Shown in pieces: positions 44,508 through 53,374 of a stretch of DNA of 64,000 bases; the first letter of the stretch is position 1, and every line of letters starts with the position of its first letter. Source of the stretch: Streptomyces sp. NBC_01353 (GTDB lineage: Bacteria > Actinomycetota > Actinomycetes > Streptomycetales > Streptomycetaceae); contig NZ_CP108352.1 in assembly GCF_036237275.1 (NCBI RefSeq), positions 8,271,501 to 8,335,500 on the forward strand, in the 5' to 3' direction. A program made the position numbers and the translations under genes. The notes beneath the pieces are model-generated. The model was not told where the DNA came from, made no database searches, and was given only the letters and a program-made list of their open reading frames with translations.

Positions 44508-44966
44508 TCACGGCTGGCCGTTGTGTGATGTGCCGGTGGGGAGTGGCTGTTCGGCCCAGATGGCTTTGCCGTCCGCCGTGTAGCGGGTGCCCCAGCGGTC
44601 GGCGAACTGGGCCACCAGGAACAGGCCCCGTCCGCCCTCGTCGGTGGTCGCCGCGCGTTTCAGGTGTGGAGAGGTGCTGCTGCCGTCCGAGACCTCGCAG
44701 ATCGTCGGTGCCTGTTCGGCGAACGCCGGCAGCCGGTTCCGTGTCGGCCGGGGCATGGAACGGGCCGCCCTTCTCAGGTCCCCGATGGGCCCTGAACATC
44801 GGCTTCCGCGGGAAGATCTTCCTGCCCAAGCCCCTGACCACGAGCCAGCCGAGCGAAACGCGCACCGGTCACCGCTCAGAGCGGGCGCGCTGATCGGCCC
44901 CGTAGGCATGCCCACGGGAAAGACGAACAGGGAGAACTCGGTCGCCGAGGTACGGGAGTCCACCAT
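44508..44966 (-). pseudogene. Anti-sigma-factor-like ATPase (HATPase_c) relic
   Basis: The 3' part codes the C-terminal half of a RsbW-type histidine-kinase-like ATPase: HLKRAATTDEGGRGLFLVAQ (G2 box), FADRWGTRYTADGKAIWAEQ. Upstream, from ATG 44966 (MVDSRTSATEFSLFVFPVGM), the frame lacks the expected N box (ELVTNAVRH) and is rich in Ser/Arg/Trp. The N-terminal half seems deleted or frame-scrambled. Known relatives bind sigma or anti-anti-sigma factors in the cytosol; this copy lacks half the ATP site. Confidence 0.6.
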
Positions 44967-44969
44967 GGT

Positions 44970-45176
44970 CTAGTCCGACGAGCTCACGTACCGCTCGTGC
45001 TCCTCGGGGGAGACACGGCCGCCCGAGGAGGGGAGGAGCTGCGGAATGCCGTCCACGATCGGGTAGCGGAGTCGCAGCCGCGGGTTGTAGAGCACGTTCT
45101 GGCCGGCCGGCAGTGTCAGCGGCCCCTTGTCGAGCGGGCAGGCCAGGATGCGCAGCAGCGGGTCGTCGGAGTTCAT
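44970..45176 (-). CDS. Trm112 family small protein
   Basis: A 68-residue Trm112-type protein: LLRILACPLDKGPLTLPAGQ, NPRLRLRYPIVDGIPQLLPS. One Cys (ACPLDKG) is present but the second Cys of the usual zinc ribbon is not, so it is a degenerate ribbon. In archaea and eukaryotes Trm112 activates methyltransferases; bacterial versions are unstudied. It is the last gene of the envelope operon, 43 bp behind the DMT-like gene, and two methyltransferases lie in the same operon. GAGGACT precedes the ATG. Confidence 0.85.
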   Translation of the reverse strand: MNSDDPLLRILACPLDKGPLTLPAGQNVLYNPRLRLRYPIVDGIPQLLPSSGGRVSPEEHERYVSSSD

Positions 45177-45219
45177 GAGAGTCCTCGGTGGTCGGTGGTG
45201 GTGACGTTCGGGCGGTACG

Positions 45220-46101
45220 TCAGGTCTGCGGGTCGTGGCGCGGCATGATCAGCAGGACGGACAGGGCCAGTGCCGTGCCGGCGATGCGCAGGGTCAGCAG
45301 CAGTGGATCGTCCGGGAGCCTCTCGCCGAATGTCAGCGTCCCCACCACCGCCGTGAACAGGCACGTCACTGTCGTGCAGACGGGCACGATCAAGGAGGCA
45401 CGGCACCTTTGCAGCGCCGCCTGTGACATGACGAGTCCCGCCGCGGCCGTGAACAGAAGCAGATATGGGTACGGGGAGCCGAACAGCGCCCTTGCCGCCG
45501 CGCCCGCGCTCTCGGCGGTGAGGCGGCCCGACGCTCCCTTGATGGCCAGTGAGCTGACGCCGTAGAGCAGTCCCACAGCCACGCCGTAGCCGATGCCGCT
45601 GGTCGGCACCCGATGGCGTCGGCGCGCGCGCCGCTCGACCTGCCCGTACAGCAGCAGCCCGGTCGCGAGCGTCGGCACGCAGACGACGAGCACCAAGGCC
45701 CACGGCGCCCCTGCGCTCACCACGTCGTCGTCCTCGCGCACCGACGCCACGACCATGAGCAGTGCGACGAGCACCGCCCCGAGCGCATGGCGCTCCCGGC
45801 CCGAGGGCTGTTCGCCGAGCACCGCCGACGACAGCAGGAGGAGAAGGACGAGGCCCGAGACGAAGATGCCCTGCGCGGCGGCGATCGGCAGCGCCCGGTA
45901 GACGATCAGCTGGGCTACGAAACCGGCGGCGAGCGCGAGGGAACCGGCAATCCACAGCGGGCTGGTCAGCAGCACCCCGACCACGCGCAGCGGCCGCCCG
46001 GCGGAGAGCGCGGGCAGCGAGCCGAGGGCCCGCTTCTCCAGGACGAAGCCGACGCTGTAGAGGAGATTGGCAAGCAGCGCCGCGCATACACCCCACCACA
46101 T
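45220..46101 (-). CDS. DMT/EamA-like membrane protein
   Basis: 293 residues with about nine or ten membrane spans. It starts directly with a span (MWWGVCAALLANLLYSVGFV), with EKRAL after it. A mid-protein basic loop (ERRARRRHRVPTSG) separates two five-span halves, as in drug/metabolite transporters. Known relatives move metabolites or flip lipid-linked sugars. Four bases after the methyltransferase stop, GAGGTAGCGG precedes the ATG, so it belongs to the operon. A flippase for the glycolipid product is a reasonable inference, not shown. Confidence 0.82.
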   Translation of the reverse strand: MWWGVCAALLANLLYSVGFVLEKRALGSLPALSAGRPLRVVGVLLTSPLWIAGSLALAAGFVAQLIVYRALPIAAAQGIFVSGLVLLLLLSSAVLGEQPSGRERHALGAVLVALLMVVASVREDDDVVSAGAPWALVLVVCVPTLATGLLLYGQVERRARRRHRVPTSGIGYGVAVGLLYGVSSLAIKGASGRLTAESAGAAARALFGSPYPYLLLFTAAAGLVMSQAALQRCRASLIVPVCTTVTCLFTAVVGTLTFGERLPDDPLLLTLRIAGTALALSVLLIMPRHDPQT

Positions 46102-46105
46102 CCCG

Positions 46106-46978
46106 CTACCTCCGCCGGGCGTGCGCCAGCAGAATGGACGCCGCCGACGGCACGGCGCACGCGGCCCGGTCGATCAGGCGCAGCCCGCGCGGCACCCCGT
46201 GGAACGGCGCCCCGGTGATCCGTACGTCCTCGAAACCGGCCGACAGCAGGAACGAGCGCAGCGCACGCGCCGTGAACAGCCGCAGATGACCGACCACTTC
46301 GGAACCCGGCCGACCGTGGATGCCGCGCAGACTCACCTCGGAGAACACCGGCTGCCAGCCGGCGAGCAGCAGCCCTCGGTTGTACCAGGCGGCGAGGTTC
46401 GGGGTGGAGAGCATCAGATGACCTCCCGGCCGCAGGATGCGCCGCAGTTCGTCCAAAGCCCGGTCGGGGTCGACGAGATGCTCGACCACCTCGCTGAACA
46501 GCACCGCGTCCGCGCACCCGTCCGCGAACGGCAGCCCGCCGTCATCCAGTTCGCCGCGCACCACATGGGTCAGGCGCGGCCGGGCCCGGCGCAGCGCGTC
46601 CTGCGACCAGTCGACCCCCACCATCCGGTGCCCGGCGAGAATCGGCCCCGCGACCGCTGCCGCGGTGCCGTCCCCGCAGCCGACGTCGACGACGAGCGCG
46701 CCCGGCGCCCCGAGGGCGGCGGCCAGCAGCCGCGCCTGCCGCCTGCTCCGGGCGTCACCGGACGCCACGGGCACGGCGGGGTTCTCGTAGAAGTCCCGCA
46801 GCCCGGGAACGGAGTCGGGACGGGCCACCGGCCCCGCTTCGGGAGCTGGAGCGACGGCTGCCGTGCCCGCAGGATCGGGCCCCCGAGCACCGGGTGCGGC
46901 ACCTTCCCCGCCGTCCCTCACGACTCGTCCCTCCACACCGGATACCGCCGTGGCCGCTTCCGCGGTGTGCCTGTTCAC
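46106..46978 (-). CDS. Class I SAM-dependent methyltransferase
   Basis: 290 residues. The first ~70 are a disordered Ala/Pro/Glu-rich tail, then comes the Rossmann methyltransferase core. Motif I is VVDVGCGDGTAAAV, the acidic strand end VGVDWSQDALRRA, and motif IV-like residues lie in ADAVLFSEVVEHLVDPDRAL followed by LRPGGHLMLSTPNLAAWYN. The C-terminal part (HLRLFTARALRSFLLSAGFE) fits UbiE/Methyltransf_11-type enzymes acting on lipids or sugars. GTG 46978 overlaps the acyltransferase stop by four bases. It is the second methyltransferase of the operon. Confidence 0.88.
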   Translation of the reverse strand: MNRHTAEAATAVSGVEGRVVRDGGEGAAPGARGPDPAGTAAVAPAPEAGPVARPDSVPGLRDFYENPAVPVASGDARSRRQARLLAAALGAPGALVVDVGCGDGTAAAVAGPILAGHRMVGVDWSQDALRRARPRLTHVVRGELDDGGLPFADGCADAVLFSEVVEHLVDPDRALDELRRILRPGGHLMLSTPNLAAWYNRGLLLAGWQPVFSEVSLRGIHGRPGSEVVGHLRLFTARALRSFLLSAGFEDVRITGAPFHGVPRGLRLIDRAACAVPSAASILLAHARRR

Positions 46979-48285
46979 AGGGCCTCCGCATCGGTCGCCG
47001 CCAGCCGACCGGCGAACGTCTCGCACAGCCGGACGCCGTCCTCGTCGCCCAGCAGGGTCCGGGACCAGCGCAGCACCAGGTGGAGTCGGCCGCCGGTCGA
47101 CGCCGTCGTGAACGTCAACCCGCGCGGCATCCCGGCCGGCGCCGAGAACCAAACCGCGTGCGCGCGGCCCGCGGGACCGAAGTCCAGCGGGTATGGGATC
47201 CGCCCGATGTTGCTGAGCAAGGTCGTGGACGTCCACGGCGCCGCGAGCCGCCGCACCCCCCGCGTCAGCGCCGCCCGGGCGGCGACCGGCAGGACCGGGG
47301 CGGTCAGCACCGCGGCACCGCGCCCGAGTTGGGGACGGTCGCGCGCCTTCAGGGCGCGCGTGCGCTCCGCGGTGCTGCGCAGCAGCGCGCCGAGGTCGGC
47401 TTCGGGGCCGGTCTCGGCGGGCGAGAATCCGACCTCGACCAGGCGGGTGCCGTTGCCGATCGGCATCGCGGGCCCGCGGGTGCGGTCGTCGACGGGCATG
47501 GTGATGCGCAGCGGCCGGTCGGGAGCGCCCTGCCGCCGGTTCCAGTCGGCGACGGTCAGCGCCGTGGCCACCATCAACTGGTCGTTCACGGTGTACGGGG
47601 CACCCGGCTCCCGCCGGGGCACCGGGAGTTCGGTGACCAGCATCGTGTTTCCGGGCGTGGGCCCGGGGCTCCCGGCCGCGACCCGTGCAGGCCGCGCCAC
47701 CGTCGGCGCACCGCCTGGCGGGAGCGCCGGGCCGGCCGGCGGGCGGACCGGCGCCGGGACGGGCGGCGCGGAGCGTCCGCTGTAGATCTCCGCGGCGGTC
47801 GCGGCGATCCGCAGGCAGGCGGGACCGTCGAGCGCCGTGTGATGGACCGTGAACAGCAGGACGCAACCCTCGGAACCGGGCTCCTCGACCACCTCCAGGC
47901 GCAGGGGTGGCGCGGAGAACAGCGACGGCGCCTCGGTGAGGGCCCGCTGTCTGGCCCGTGCGAGTGCGCCGGGCGTGCAGGGCGGGAAGGAGACCACATC
48001 GGTGCCAGGACCGTCGGTCAGCTCCCACTCGTAGCGCCGTGCGAACGGTCCACGCCCCCGCTCCCGCATCAACACCCGCGGATGCCGGGCGAGCGCCCGC
48101 TCGAACGCGTCGCGCAGCCGGTCCGGTCGGACCCGCCCCGGCAGATGGATCTCGATGTGCACCGTGTTCGGCTCACCGTCGTCGGCGCAGTGCCGGGCGA
48201 TCTCATCCACGACGGCGAACGGCACGCGCGCCGACTCCCGCCCCGCCCCGGCGCGCGCGACGGCCGCGCCCTGATCGGCTGCCAT
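46975..48285 (-). CDS. Condensation-domain / PapA-like acyltransferase
   Basis: 436 residues with the acyl-CoA-dependent acyltransferase / NRPS-condensation fold. The catalytic motif HHTALDG (HHxxxDG) lies about one third in, and the structural SNIGRIPYPLDFGPAG near the end corresponds to the DFGW-type region. Stand-alone members (PapA5-like, WS/DGAT-like) esterify hydroxyls of lipids or sugars with fatty acyl groups in the cytosol. ATG 48285 shares one base with the AftD stop (TGATG), and the 3' end overlaps the next methyltransferase. Its place suggests acylation of the glycoconjugate built by the operon. Confidence 0.82.
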   Translation of the reverse strand: MAADQGAAVARAGAGRESARVPFAVVDEIARHCADDGEPNTVHIEIHLPGRVRPDRLRDAFERALARHPRVLMRERGRGPFARRYEWELTDGPGTDVVSFPPCTPGALARARQRALTEAPSLFSAPPLRLEVVEEPGSEGCVLLFTVHHTALDGPACLRIAATAAEIYSGRSAPPVPAPVRPPAGPALPPGGAPTVARPARVAAGSPGPTPGNTMLVTELPVPRREPGAPYTVNDQLMVATALTVADWNRRQGAPDRPLRITMPVDDRTRGPAMPIGNGTRLVEVGFSPAETGPEADLGALLRSTAERTRALKARDRPQLGRGAAVLTAPVLPVAARAALTRGVRRLAAPWTSTTLLSNIGRIPYPLDFGPAGRAHAVWFSAPAGMPRGLTFTTASTGGRLHLVLRWSRTLLGDEDGVRLCETFAGRLAATDAEAL

Positions 48286-51200
48286 CAGACACCCCTTCCC
48301 TCGTTCCGCCCCGCGTGACCGCTCGGCGGCCCACCCTGCGCGCCCCAACGGCCGGATCCTTCGGCCGTTGTTCCATGACTCCAGGGGCCGCCAGGGCCGC
48401 CAGGCGACGCGTCCGGCCCGTCCGGCCCCTCGGACCCGTACGGCCCCGGCGCCCCCCTCGGTGCGCCCCGGCCCCCGGCGCGGTGCGCGGACGTCCGGAT
48501 ACCGTGCTCACGGCCCACTGTCACCAGCGCCGCGAACAGCGCTGTCAGGGCCAGGAGTTGGGCTGCCGACCCGTACGCTCCTCGGCCCAGCGCCGCCGCC
48601 TCGCCGCTGCCGGTGAGGGTGACGACTCCCGCACCCGCCATCGCCGTGAAGGCGATCGGGCCGAGCAGCGCCGGGCGCCACCAGGCGATCGCCGCGAGCA
48701 CGGGTACGGCCGCCGCGACGGGACCCGCGATCACCACGCCCACCAGCGTCAGCGCGACCGTTCCGAGCAGCAGCCCCGGTGCGGGCGGCGCCCCGCCCGT
48801 GCCCGGCCCCACACCCGCGACGCCCGACGCCACGTCCGCGCCCTCGGCCGTCGGGCCGGACCGGCGGCGGCCGACGAGCGCGAGCCCGGCGAGCACCACC
48901 AGCAGCGCCCCGGCGGCGATCAGTCCGGCGTCGTACACGCGGGACGGCTCGTACAGCAGCGTCACCGTGCCGCCTTGGCCGGCGGGAACGAGCCAGGCCT
49001 GCTGCCAGCCGTCTATGCGCAGCGGGCGCAGCTCCTCGCCGTCGAGCGTGGCCTTCCAGCCCGCGTTGTGGTTCTCGTGGAGCTGCAGGTACGAGGCGTC
49101 GCCCGCGCCCACCTGTAGGGTTCGCCGGTCGCCGCCGCCCGAGACGACCTCCACCGCGCGCGAGGCGGACGCGGCGGCCCGCGACCCGCCGGTCGTCCCG
49201 CCGGTCGAGAGCTCGATGCCGGTGACCGCGAGCGGGCCGGTGTCACCGGCCTCGACGGTGTGCGTGCGACGGTCGAGGGAGACGCGGCTGCCGTCGGTGC
49301 ACAGGGAGACGGTGATCGGTCGGCGCTCCGTCAGGTCCCGTACCAGCCCCTCGGCGCGGGTCTCGAGGAACTGACCGTCGACCGACACGATCGGGCCCTT
49401 GCCGCACGGCAGCGTGAACGTCCTCGCCGGGTCCGGCTGCGGCGCTCGGTACTTCTCCAGCGCCGGGATGTGCAGCTCGCTCAGCCCGACCGGCAGCTGC
49501 AACTGCTCGTCGGCGACCGGGTTGTGCAGGGTCAGCGGCGCGACACGGGAGATCGTGATGTCCATCCGGTCGGTCGTGATGGGGGAGAACCGCGCCAGGC
49601 CGTTCTCGTCGACCGCCGCGATCGCCGTCCCGTCCGGCGAGCTGATCTGGATCTGCTCCGGCCGGGTCGCGAGCCCGCCGGCTGCGGCGAGGACGATCTC
49701 GCCGACCGCGGTCTTCTCCGGCCAGGTCAGATGCAGCACGGGCCGTTCGCCCGCGACCCAGGCCGTGGTCAGGTCGCCGTCCGTCAGATTGCGCGGACTG
49801 AGGTTCGTCCCGAGCCGCGCGGTCGAGTCCGCGCTCACGACGATCTTCTCCCGCTGCCCGGTGAGGTCGAACAGCAGGTCGTCGAGCTCCTTGCCCGGTA
49901 CGGGCAGAGCCGTCGCACGCACCGTGTAGTCACCGGCCCGGGCGGCCTCGAACTGCCGGTGCAGCCCCACCTCGGCGGAGACGGCGGACAGCCCGCCGGG
50001 ATCGCTGCCCCGCGACAGTGCGTACACGACCGGGCCGGCGACGTCGCGCGGCGCGTCGGCGGGCAGCTCCAGCATCCGGGTCACCTGCACGCCCGGGACG
50101 GAGATCTCGGTGAACCCGGCGCCGGTCAGCCCCGGGCGGCCCTGCTGCGACTCGAGGATCGTCACCTTCAGCCAGCTCGTCTCGCCCTCCGGCGCGGCGA
50201 CCTGCTGGGTGCTGCCGTCCGGCCGCAGCGGGCCGACCCGGCTGCCCCGCTCGGTCTCCACCCGCACCACCGTGGGCGCGGCGCGCACATTGCCGCTGGG
50301 CAGCGGCGTCAGGTCCAGCGTCCCCGGCATGCGGGTCGGGCCGGTGAAGTCGATCCGCAGCCATTCGCCCTCGGGGGAGCCGGGGGAGCCCTCGGCCCAG
50401 CCGGTGTCCGGATTCCCGTCGAAGGCGTTGACGGGGTCGTACTGCGGGAGATGGAACAACCAGTTGCCCACCGACGACGCGGTCACGGACGCCGCGCCGC
50501 GCAGCACCGCGGTCGTCTGGTGCCGGATCCCGGACAGGGGCAGGATCTGCCGCGGTTCGTCCCCGGGATCCTGGACCGCCTGCTCCGCGTTGTGCTCCTC
50601 GCGGGTGTACGTGTGCGACGTGCCCGAGTTCACCAGTCCGAACCGGGTGTCGGCCCGGCGCATCCCGTCGCCGGCCGCGTACAGCGACGGCCGGTCCACA
50701 CCCGGGTGTGCGTCGCCCGCGAGCACCGCCGGCCGACCGGCCAGGGCGCCCGACGCGGACAGCGGCAGCAGGGACTCGGGACCGCCGCTGACGACCGCCG
50801 TGCCGGAGACGGGCGTCATGCGTGCCGGACCGGGGCGCGGGGTGCCGGACGGCGGTGCGTAGACCTCGACCGCGCGCTGACGCGGGTAGAGGCCCTCGAC
50901 CTGGACGGGGGTGTCGTCGGCGATCCGGCCGTCGGTCAGCAGCGGGCCGAAGCCGGTCACGCGCCGGTAGCCGGAGGCCTCCAGCGTCCGCTTCACGGTC
51001 GCGGTGGGGACGTGACCCAGCTGGTCCGGGTCCAGATCGTTGCGCACGACGACGTGGTAGAGCCCGGCCCGGGCGAGGTACGCGGCGAGCCCCGGCACCT
51101 TGCCGCCCGACGTCAGTGCCTGCTCCACGGCGTCCATCGCCCGCCGGTTGCCGGGGGTCCCGAACGGCACGTAGTCGCGCTGCGCCCACGGGGACCGGGC

Positions 51201-52658
51201 GAGGACGTCGAGGGGCTGGTCGATCGGCGAGCCCCAGGTGTAGACGCCGTGCGCGGTCGCCGGGACGACGAGGGCACGGTCGTCGGGCGCGTGCTCGGCC
51301 AGCCAGTCCGCGGTCGCCTCCCAGTACCCGGGCAGCTGGCGGAACGAACCCGGCTGCAGGATGGAGCCGTTGACGTACGGCCAGGCCAGGCCGGGCAGGA
51401 CGAGCACGGCGGCCACGGCGGGCGCGAAGCGGCGGGACCGGAGCGGTACTGACCGGGGGAGGGCCGTGGCCGTCAGGTGCATGAAGCCCAGCGCGAGCGC
51501 GAGGGCGAGTCCCGTCTGGAACTTGTAGATGTTCCGGAACGGCACCAGCGGCCCGTTCAGCCAGTTCTGCACCGTCTCGTGGAACGGGCCGCCCAGCACA
51601 CCGCCGTACCCGGCGAGCGTGACCAGCGCGGCGACGGTCGCCGTCAGCACCAGCCAGCGCCGCTCGGGCAGGTCCCGCCGGGCGAGCCCGGCGAGGCCGA
51701 GCGCCGCGGCGAGTGCCGAACCGGCGATCACGAGGGCCGACGTGGCGACGGTCCAGCCGGCGGGCAGCCAGGCCTCGCCGAAGTGCAGATAGCCCACCCA
51801 GTTGCCGGCCCCGCGCAGCACCTCGGCAGCCGACATCGTCGCCGTAGTGGTCTGCGAGGACTCCACGTACGGCATGAAGTTCTCGCCGTACGTCCCCAGG
51901 AGCAGCAGCGGCACGACCCACCAGGCGGTCGCGAGGATCACGCACGGTGTCCACCACGCGATCAGGGCGCGCTTGCGGCGGCCGCCCGGACGGGACAGCA
52001 GATACAGGCCGACGGGTAGCAGCGACGCCAGCGTCGACGCGGCGTTCACGCCGCCCATGAGCGGGATCATCAGCGCGGAGCGGGCGGCGGCCAGGCGCGG
52101 GCTCGTCCGCGGGTCCGTCAGCGGCAGCAGCACCCACGGCAGCACCGCGCCGGGCAGGGCGGCGGCGGACGTGGAGCCGACGACGATCGTGTACGTCGGC
52201 CACAGGGCGTACACCGCCGAGCCGACGAGCCGCGATGTGGGCGAGCCGACGCCGAAGCGCTCGGCGAGCCGGAGAGCGCCCCAGAACGCGGTGGTGACCA
52301 CGAGGGAGAGCCAGAGCCGTTCGGCCAGCCAGACGGGCAGCCGCACCAGGTCGGCGGCTGCGTGGAACGGCAGCATCGGGATCGCGTAGCCGACGTACTG
52401 GTCGGCGATGCCGCCGAAACCGGCCCGGTCGTGCCACAACTGGCCCAGGTCGCGGAGGAACCGCCACGGATCGGTGACGACCCCCAGTTTGGTCTCGAAC
52501 GTCATCCGCCCCGGCGACACGGCGAGGAAAGCCACGAACACCGCCGCCCAGAAGCCGAGCAGCCAGCGCCGGGAGCGCCGCTGCGGCTCCGGCGCCCCGG
52601 GCGCGGGCCCGGGTGCGGCCGGGGAGGCCGGCGGACGGGCATGGATGGTGCTGGTCAT
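48285..52658 (-). CDS. AftD-like alpha-(1->3)-arabinofuranosyltransferase family protein
   Basis: 1457 residues. After a Pro-rich cytosolic tail about 11 membrane spans form a GT-C glycosyltransferase module. Its first external loop has FETKLGVVTDPWRFLRDLGQ and the Asp/His pair near WHDRAGFGG. Later come HETVQNWLNGPLVPFRNIYK and a very large extracytoplasmic part with carbohydrate-binding-like (F5/8-type) sandwiches. Two C-terminal clusters of spans end the chain. In mycobacteria AftD adds alpha-1,3 arabinofuranose to arabinan using decaprenyl-phospho-arabinose on the outer face of the membrane. Streptomyces has no arabinogalactan, so the acceptor is unknown. ATGA overlap upstream and TGATG downstream place it mid-operon. 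Confidence 0.85.
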   Translation of the reverse strand: MTSTIHARPPASPAAPGPAPGAPEPQRRSRRWLLGFWAAVFVAFLAVSPGRMTFETKLGVVTDPWRFLRDLGQLWHDRAGFGGIADQYVGYAIPMLPFHAAADLVRLPVWLAERLWLSLVVTTAFWGALRLAERFGVGSPTSRLVGSAVYALWPTYTIVVGSTSAAALPGAVLPWVLLPLTDPRTSPRLAAARSALMIPLMGGVNAASTLASLLPVGLYLLSRPGGRRKRALIAWWTPCVILATAWWVVPLLLLGTYGENFMPYVESSQTTTATMSAAEVLRGAGNWVGYLHFGEAWLPAGWTVATSALVIAGSALAAALGLAGLARRDLPERRWLVLTATVAALVTLAGYGGVLGGPFHETVQNWLNGPLVPFRNIYKFQTGLALALALGFMHLTATALPRSVPLRSRRFAPAVAAVLVLPGLAWPYVNGSILQPGSFRQLPGYWEATADWLAEHAPDDRALVVPATAHGVYTWGSPIDQPLDVLARSPWAQRDYVPFGTPGNRRAMDAVEQALTSGGKVPGLAAYLARAGLYHVVVRNDLDPDQLGHVPTATVKRTLEASGYRRVTGFGPLLTDGRIADDTPVQVEGLYPRQRAVEVYAPPSGTPRPGPARMTPVSGTAVVSGGPESLLPLSASGALAGRPAVLAGDAHPGVDRPSLYAAGDGMRRADTRFGLVNSGTSHTYTREEHNAEQAVQDPGDEPRQILPLSGIRHQTTAVLRGAASVTASSVGNWLFHLPQYDPVNAFDGNPDTGWAEGSPGSPEGEWLRIDFTGPTRMPGTLDLTPLPSGNVRAAPTVVRVETERGSRVGPLRPDGSTQQVAAPEGETSWLKVTILESQQGRPGLTGAGFTEISVPGVQVTRMLELPADAPRDVAGPVVYALSRGSDPGGLSAVSAEVGLHRQFEAARAGDYTVRATALPVPGKELDDLLFDLTGQREKIVVSADSTARLGTNLSPRNLTDGDLTTAWVAGERPVLHLTWPEKTAVGEIVLAAAGGLATRPEQIQISSPDGTAIAAVDENGLARFSPITTDRMDITISRVAPLTLHNPVADEQLQLPVGLSELHIPALEKYRAPQPDPARTFTLPCGKGPIVSVDGQFLETRAEGLVRDLTERRPITVSLCTDGSRVSLDRRTHTVEAGDTGPLAVTGIELSTGGTTGGSRAAASASRAVEVVSGGGDRRTLQVGAGDASYLQLHENHNAGWKATLDGEELRPLRIDGWQQAWLVPAGQGGTVTLLYEPSRVYDAGLIAAGALLVVLAGLALVGRRRSGPTAEGADVASGVAGVGPGTGGAPPAPGLLLGTVALTLVGVVIAGPVAAAVPVLAAIAWWRPALLGPIAFTAMAGAGVVTLTGSGEAAALGRGAYGSAAQLLALTALFAALVTVGREHGIRTSAHRAGGRGAPRGAPGPYGSEGPDGPDASPGGPGGPWSHGTTAEGSGRWGAQGGPPSGHAGRNEGRGV

Positions 52659-53374
52659 GGACACCGCCGGAGGATGAGGAGGAGATTCCACGTCGCGAAT
52701 TCCCGCAGCCCCGGCATTCGCGGAACGACCTCCGGGAGGACCGGCCAGTAGCGGGAGCGGGCGGAGACGATCTCCACGTCGTCCCGGCCCCTGACGTGGC
52801 GCAGGGTCGGCCCGACCCCGATGGCGAACAGGTTCTCGCCGAGCCGGTGCTTGGCGGCCCGGCCGGTGCGCCGCTCGTAGCGGGCCCGGGCCCGCTCGGC
52901 GCCCAGGTAGTGCCAGGGCGCCCATTCGTGGCCGCCCCACGGCGAGAGCCAGTTGGTGAAGGAGACGTAGATCAGTCCGCCGGGCCGGGTGACCCGGGCC
53001 ATCTCGCTGAGGAAGGTGCCGGGATCCCGCACGTGCTCCAGCACGTTGGACGAGAAGCAGACGTCGGCGGCGCCGTCGGCGAGCGGCAGCAGATAGCCGT
53101 CGGCGACGACCGTCCCCGCCCCCGGTACGGCGGCGAGTTCGGTGAGGTCCGGCTCGAACAGGTAGCCGTGGGCGCCGCGGCGGCGGAACTCCCGGGTGAA
53201 GTGGCCGCGTCCGCCGCCGACGTCGACGACGACCCGGCCGTCCAGTCGGACATGGCGTTCGACCTGGTCGGCCGCGTCGCGGGCCAGTAACTCGTACGCG
53301 GTGTGGGGATCGTCCTGCTCGCGCAGGAAGGCCAGGAAGAGGGCGAGGGAGCGGCGGAACGACGGGTCCTTCAC
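52655..53374 (-). CDS. Class I SAM-dependent methyltransferase (operon copy 1)
   Basis: 239 residues from GTG 53374, overlapping the glycosyltransferase stop. Motif I is VVVDVGGGRGHFTREF. FSSNVLEHVRDPGTFLSEMA and RVTRPGGLIYVSFTNWLSPW follow, and the end has YWPVLPEVVPRMPGLREFAT. It belongs to the Methyltransf_11 group that often methylates sugars or lipid intermediates. Its stop overlaps the AftD start (ATGA), so the stoichiometry with AftD is likely fixed by coupling. The substrate is not known. Confidence 0.88.
   Translation of the reverse strand: MKDPSFRRSLALFLAFLREQDDPHTAYELLARDAADQVERHVRLDGRVVVDVGGGRGHFTREFRRRGAHGYLFEPDLTELAAVPGAGTVVADGYLLPLADGAADVCFSSNVLEHVRDPGTFLSEMARVTRPGGLIYVSFTNWLSPWGGHEWAPWHYLGAERARARYERRTGRAAKHRLGENLFAIGVGPTLRHVRGRDDVEIVSARSRYWPVLPEVVPRMPGLREFATWNLLLILRRCP

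Noticed and set aside
49260-51452. 730-codon plus-strand open frame
   Set aside because: Antisense shadow of the AftD-like gene; no domain or membrane pattern in the translation.
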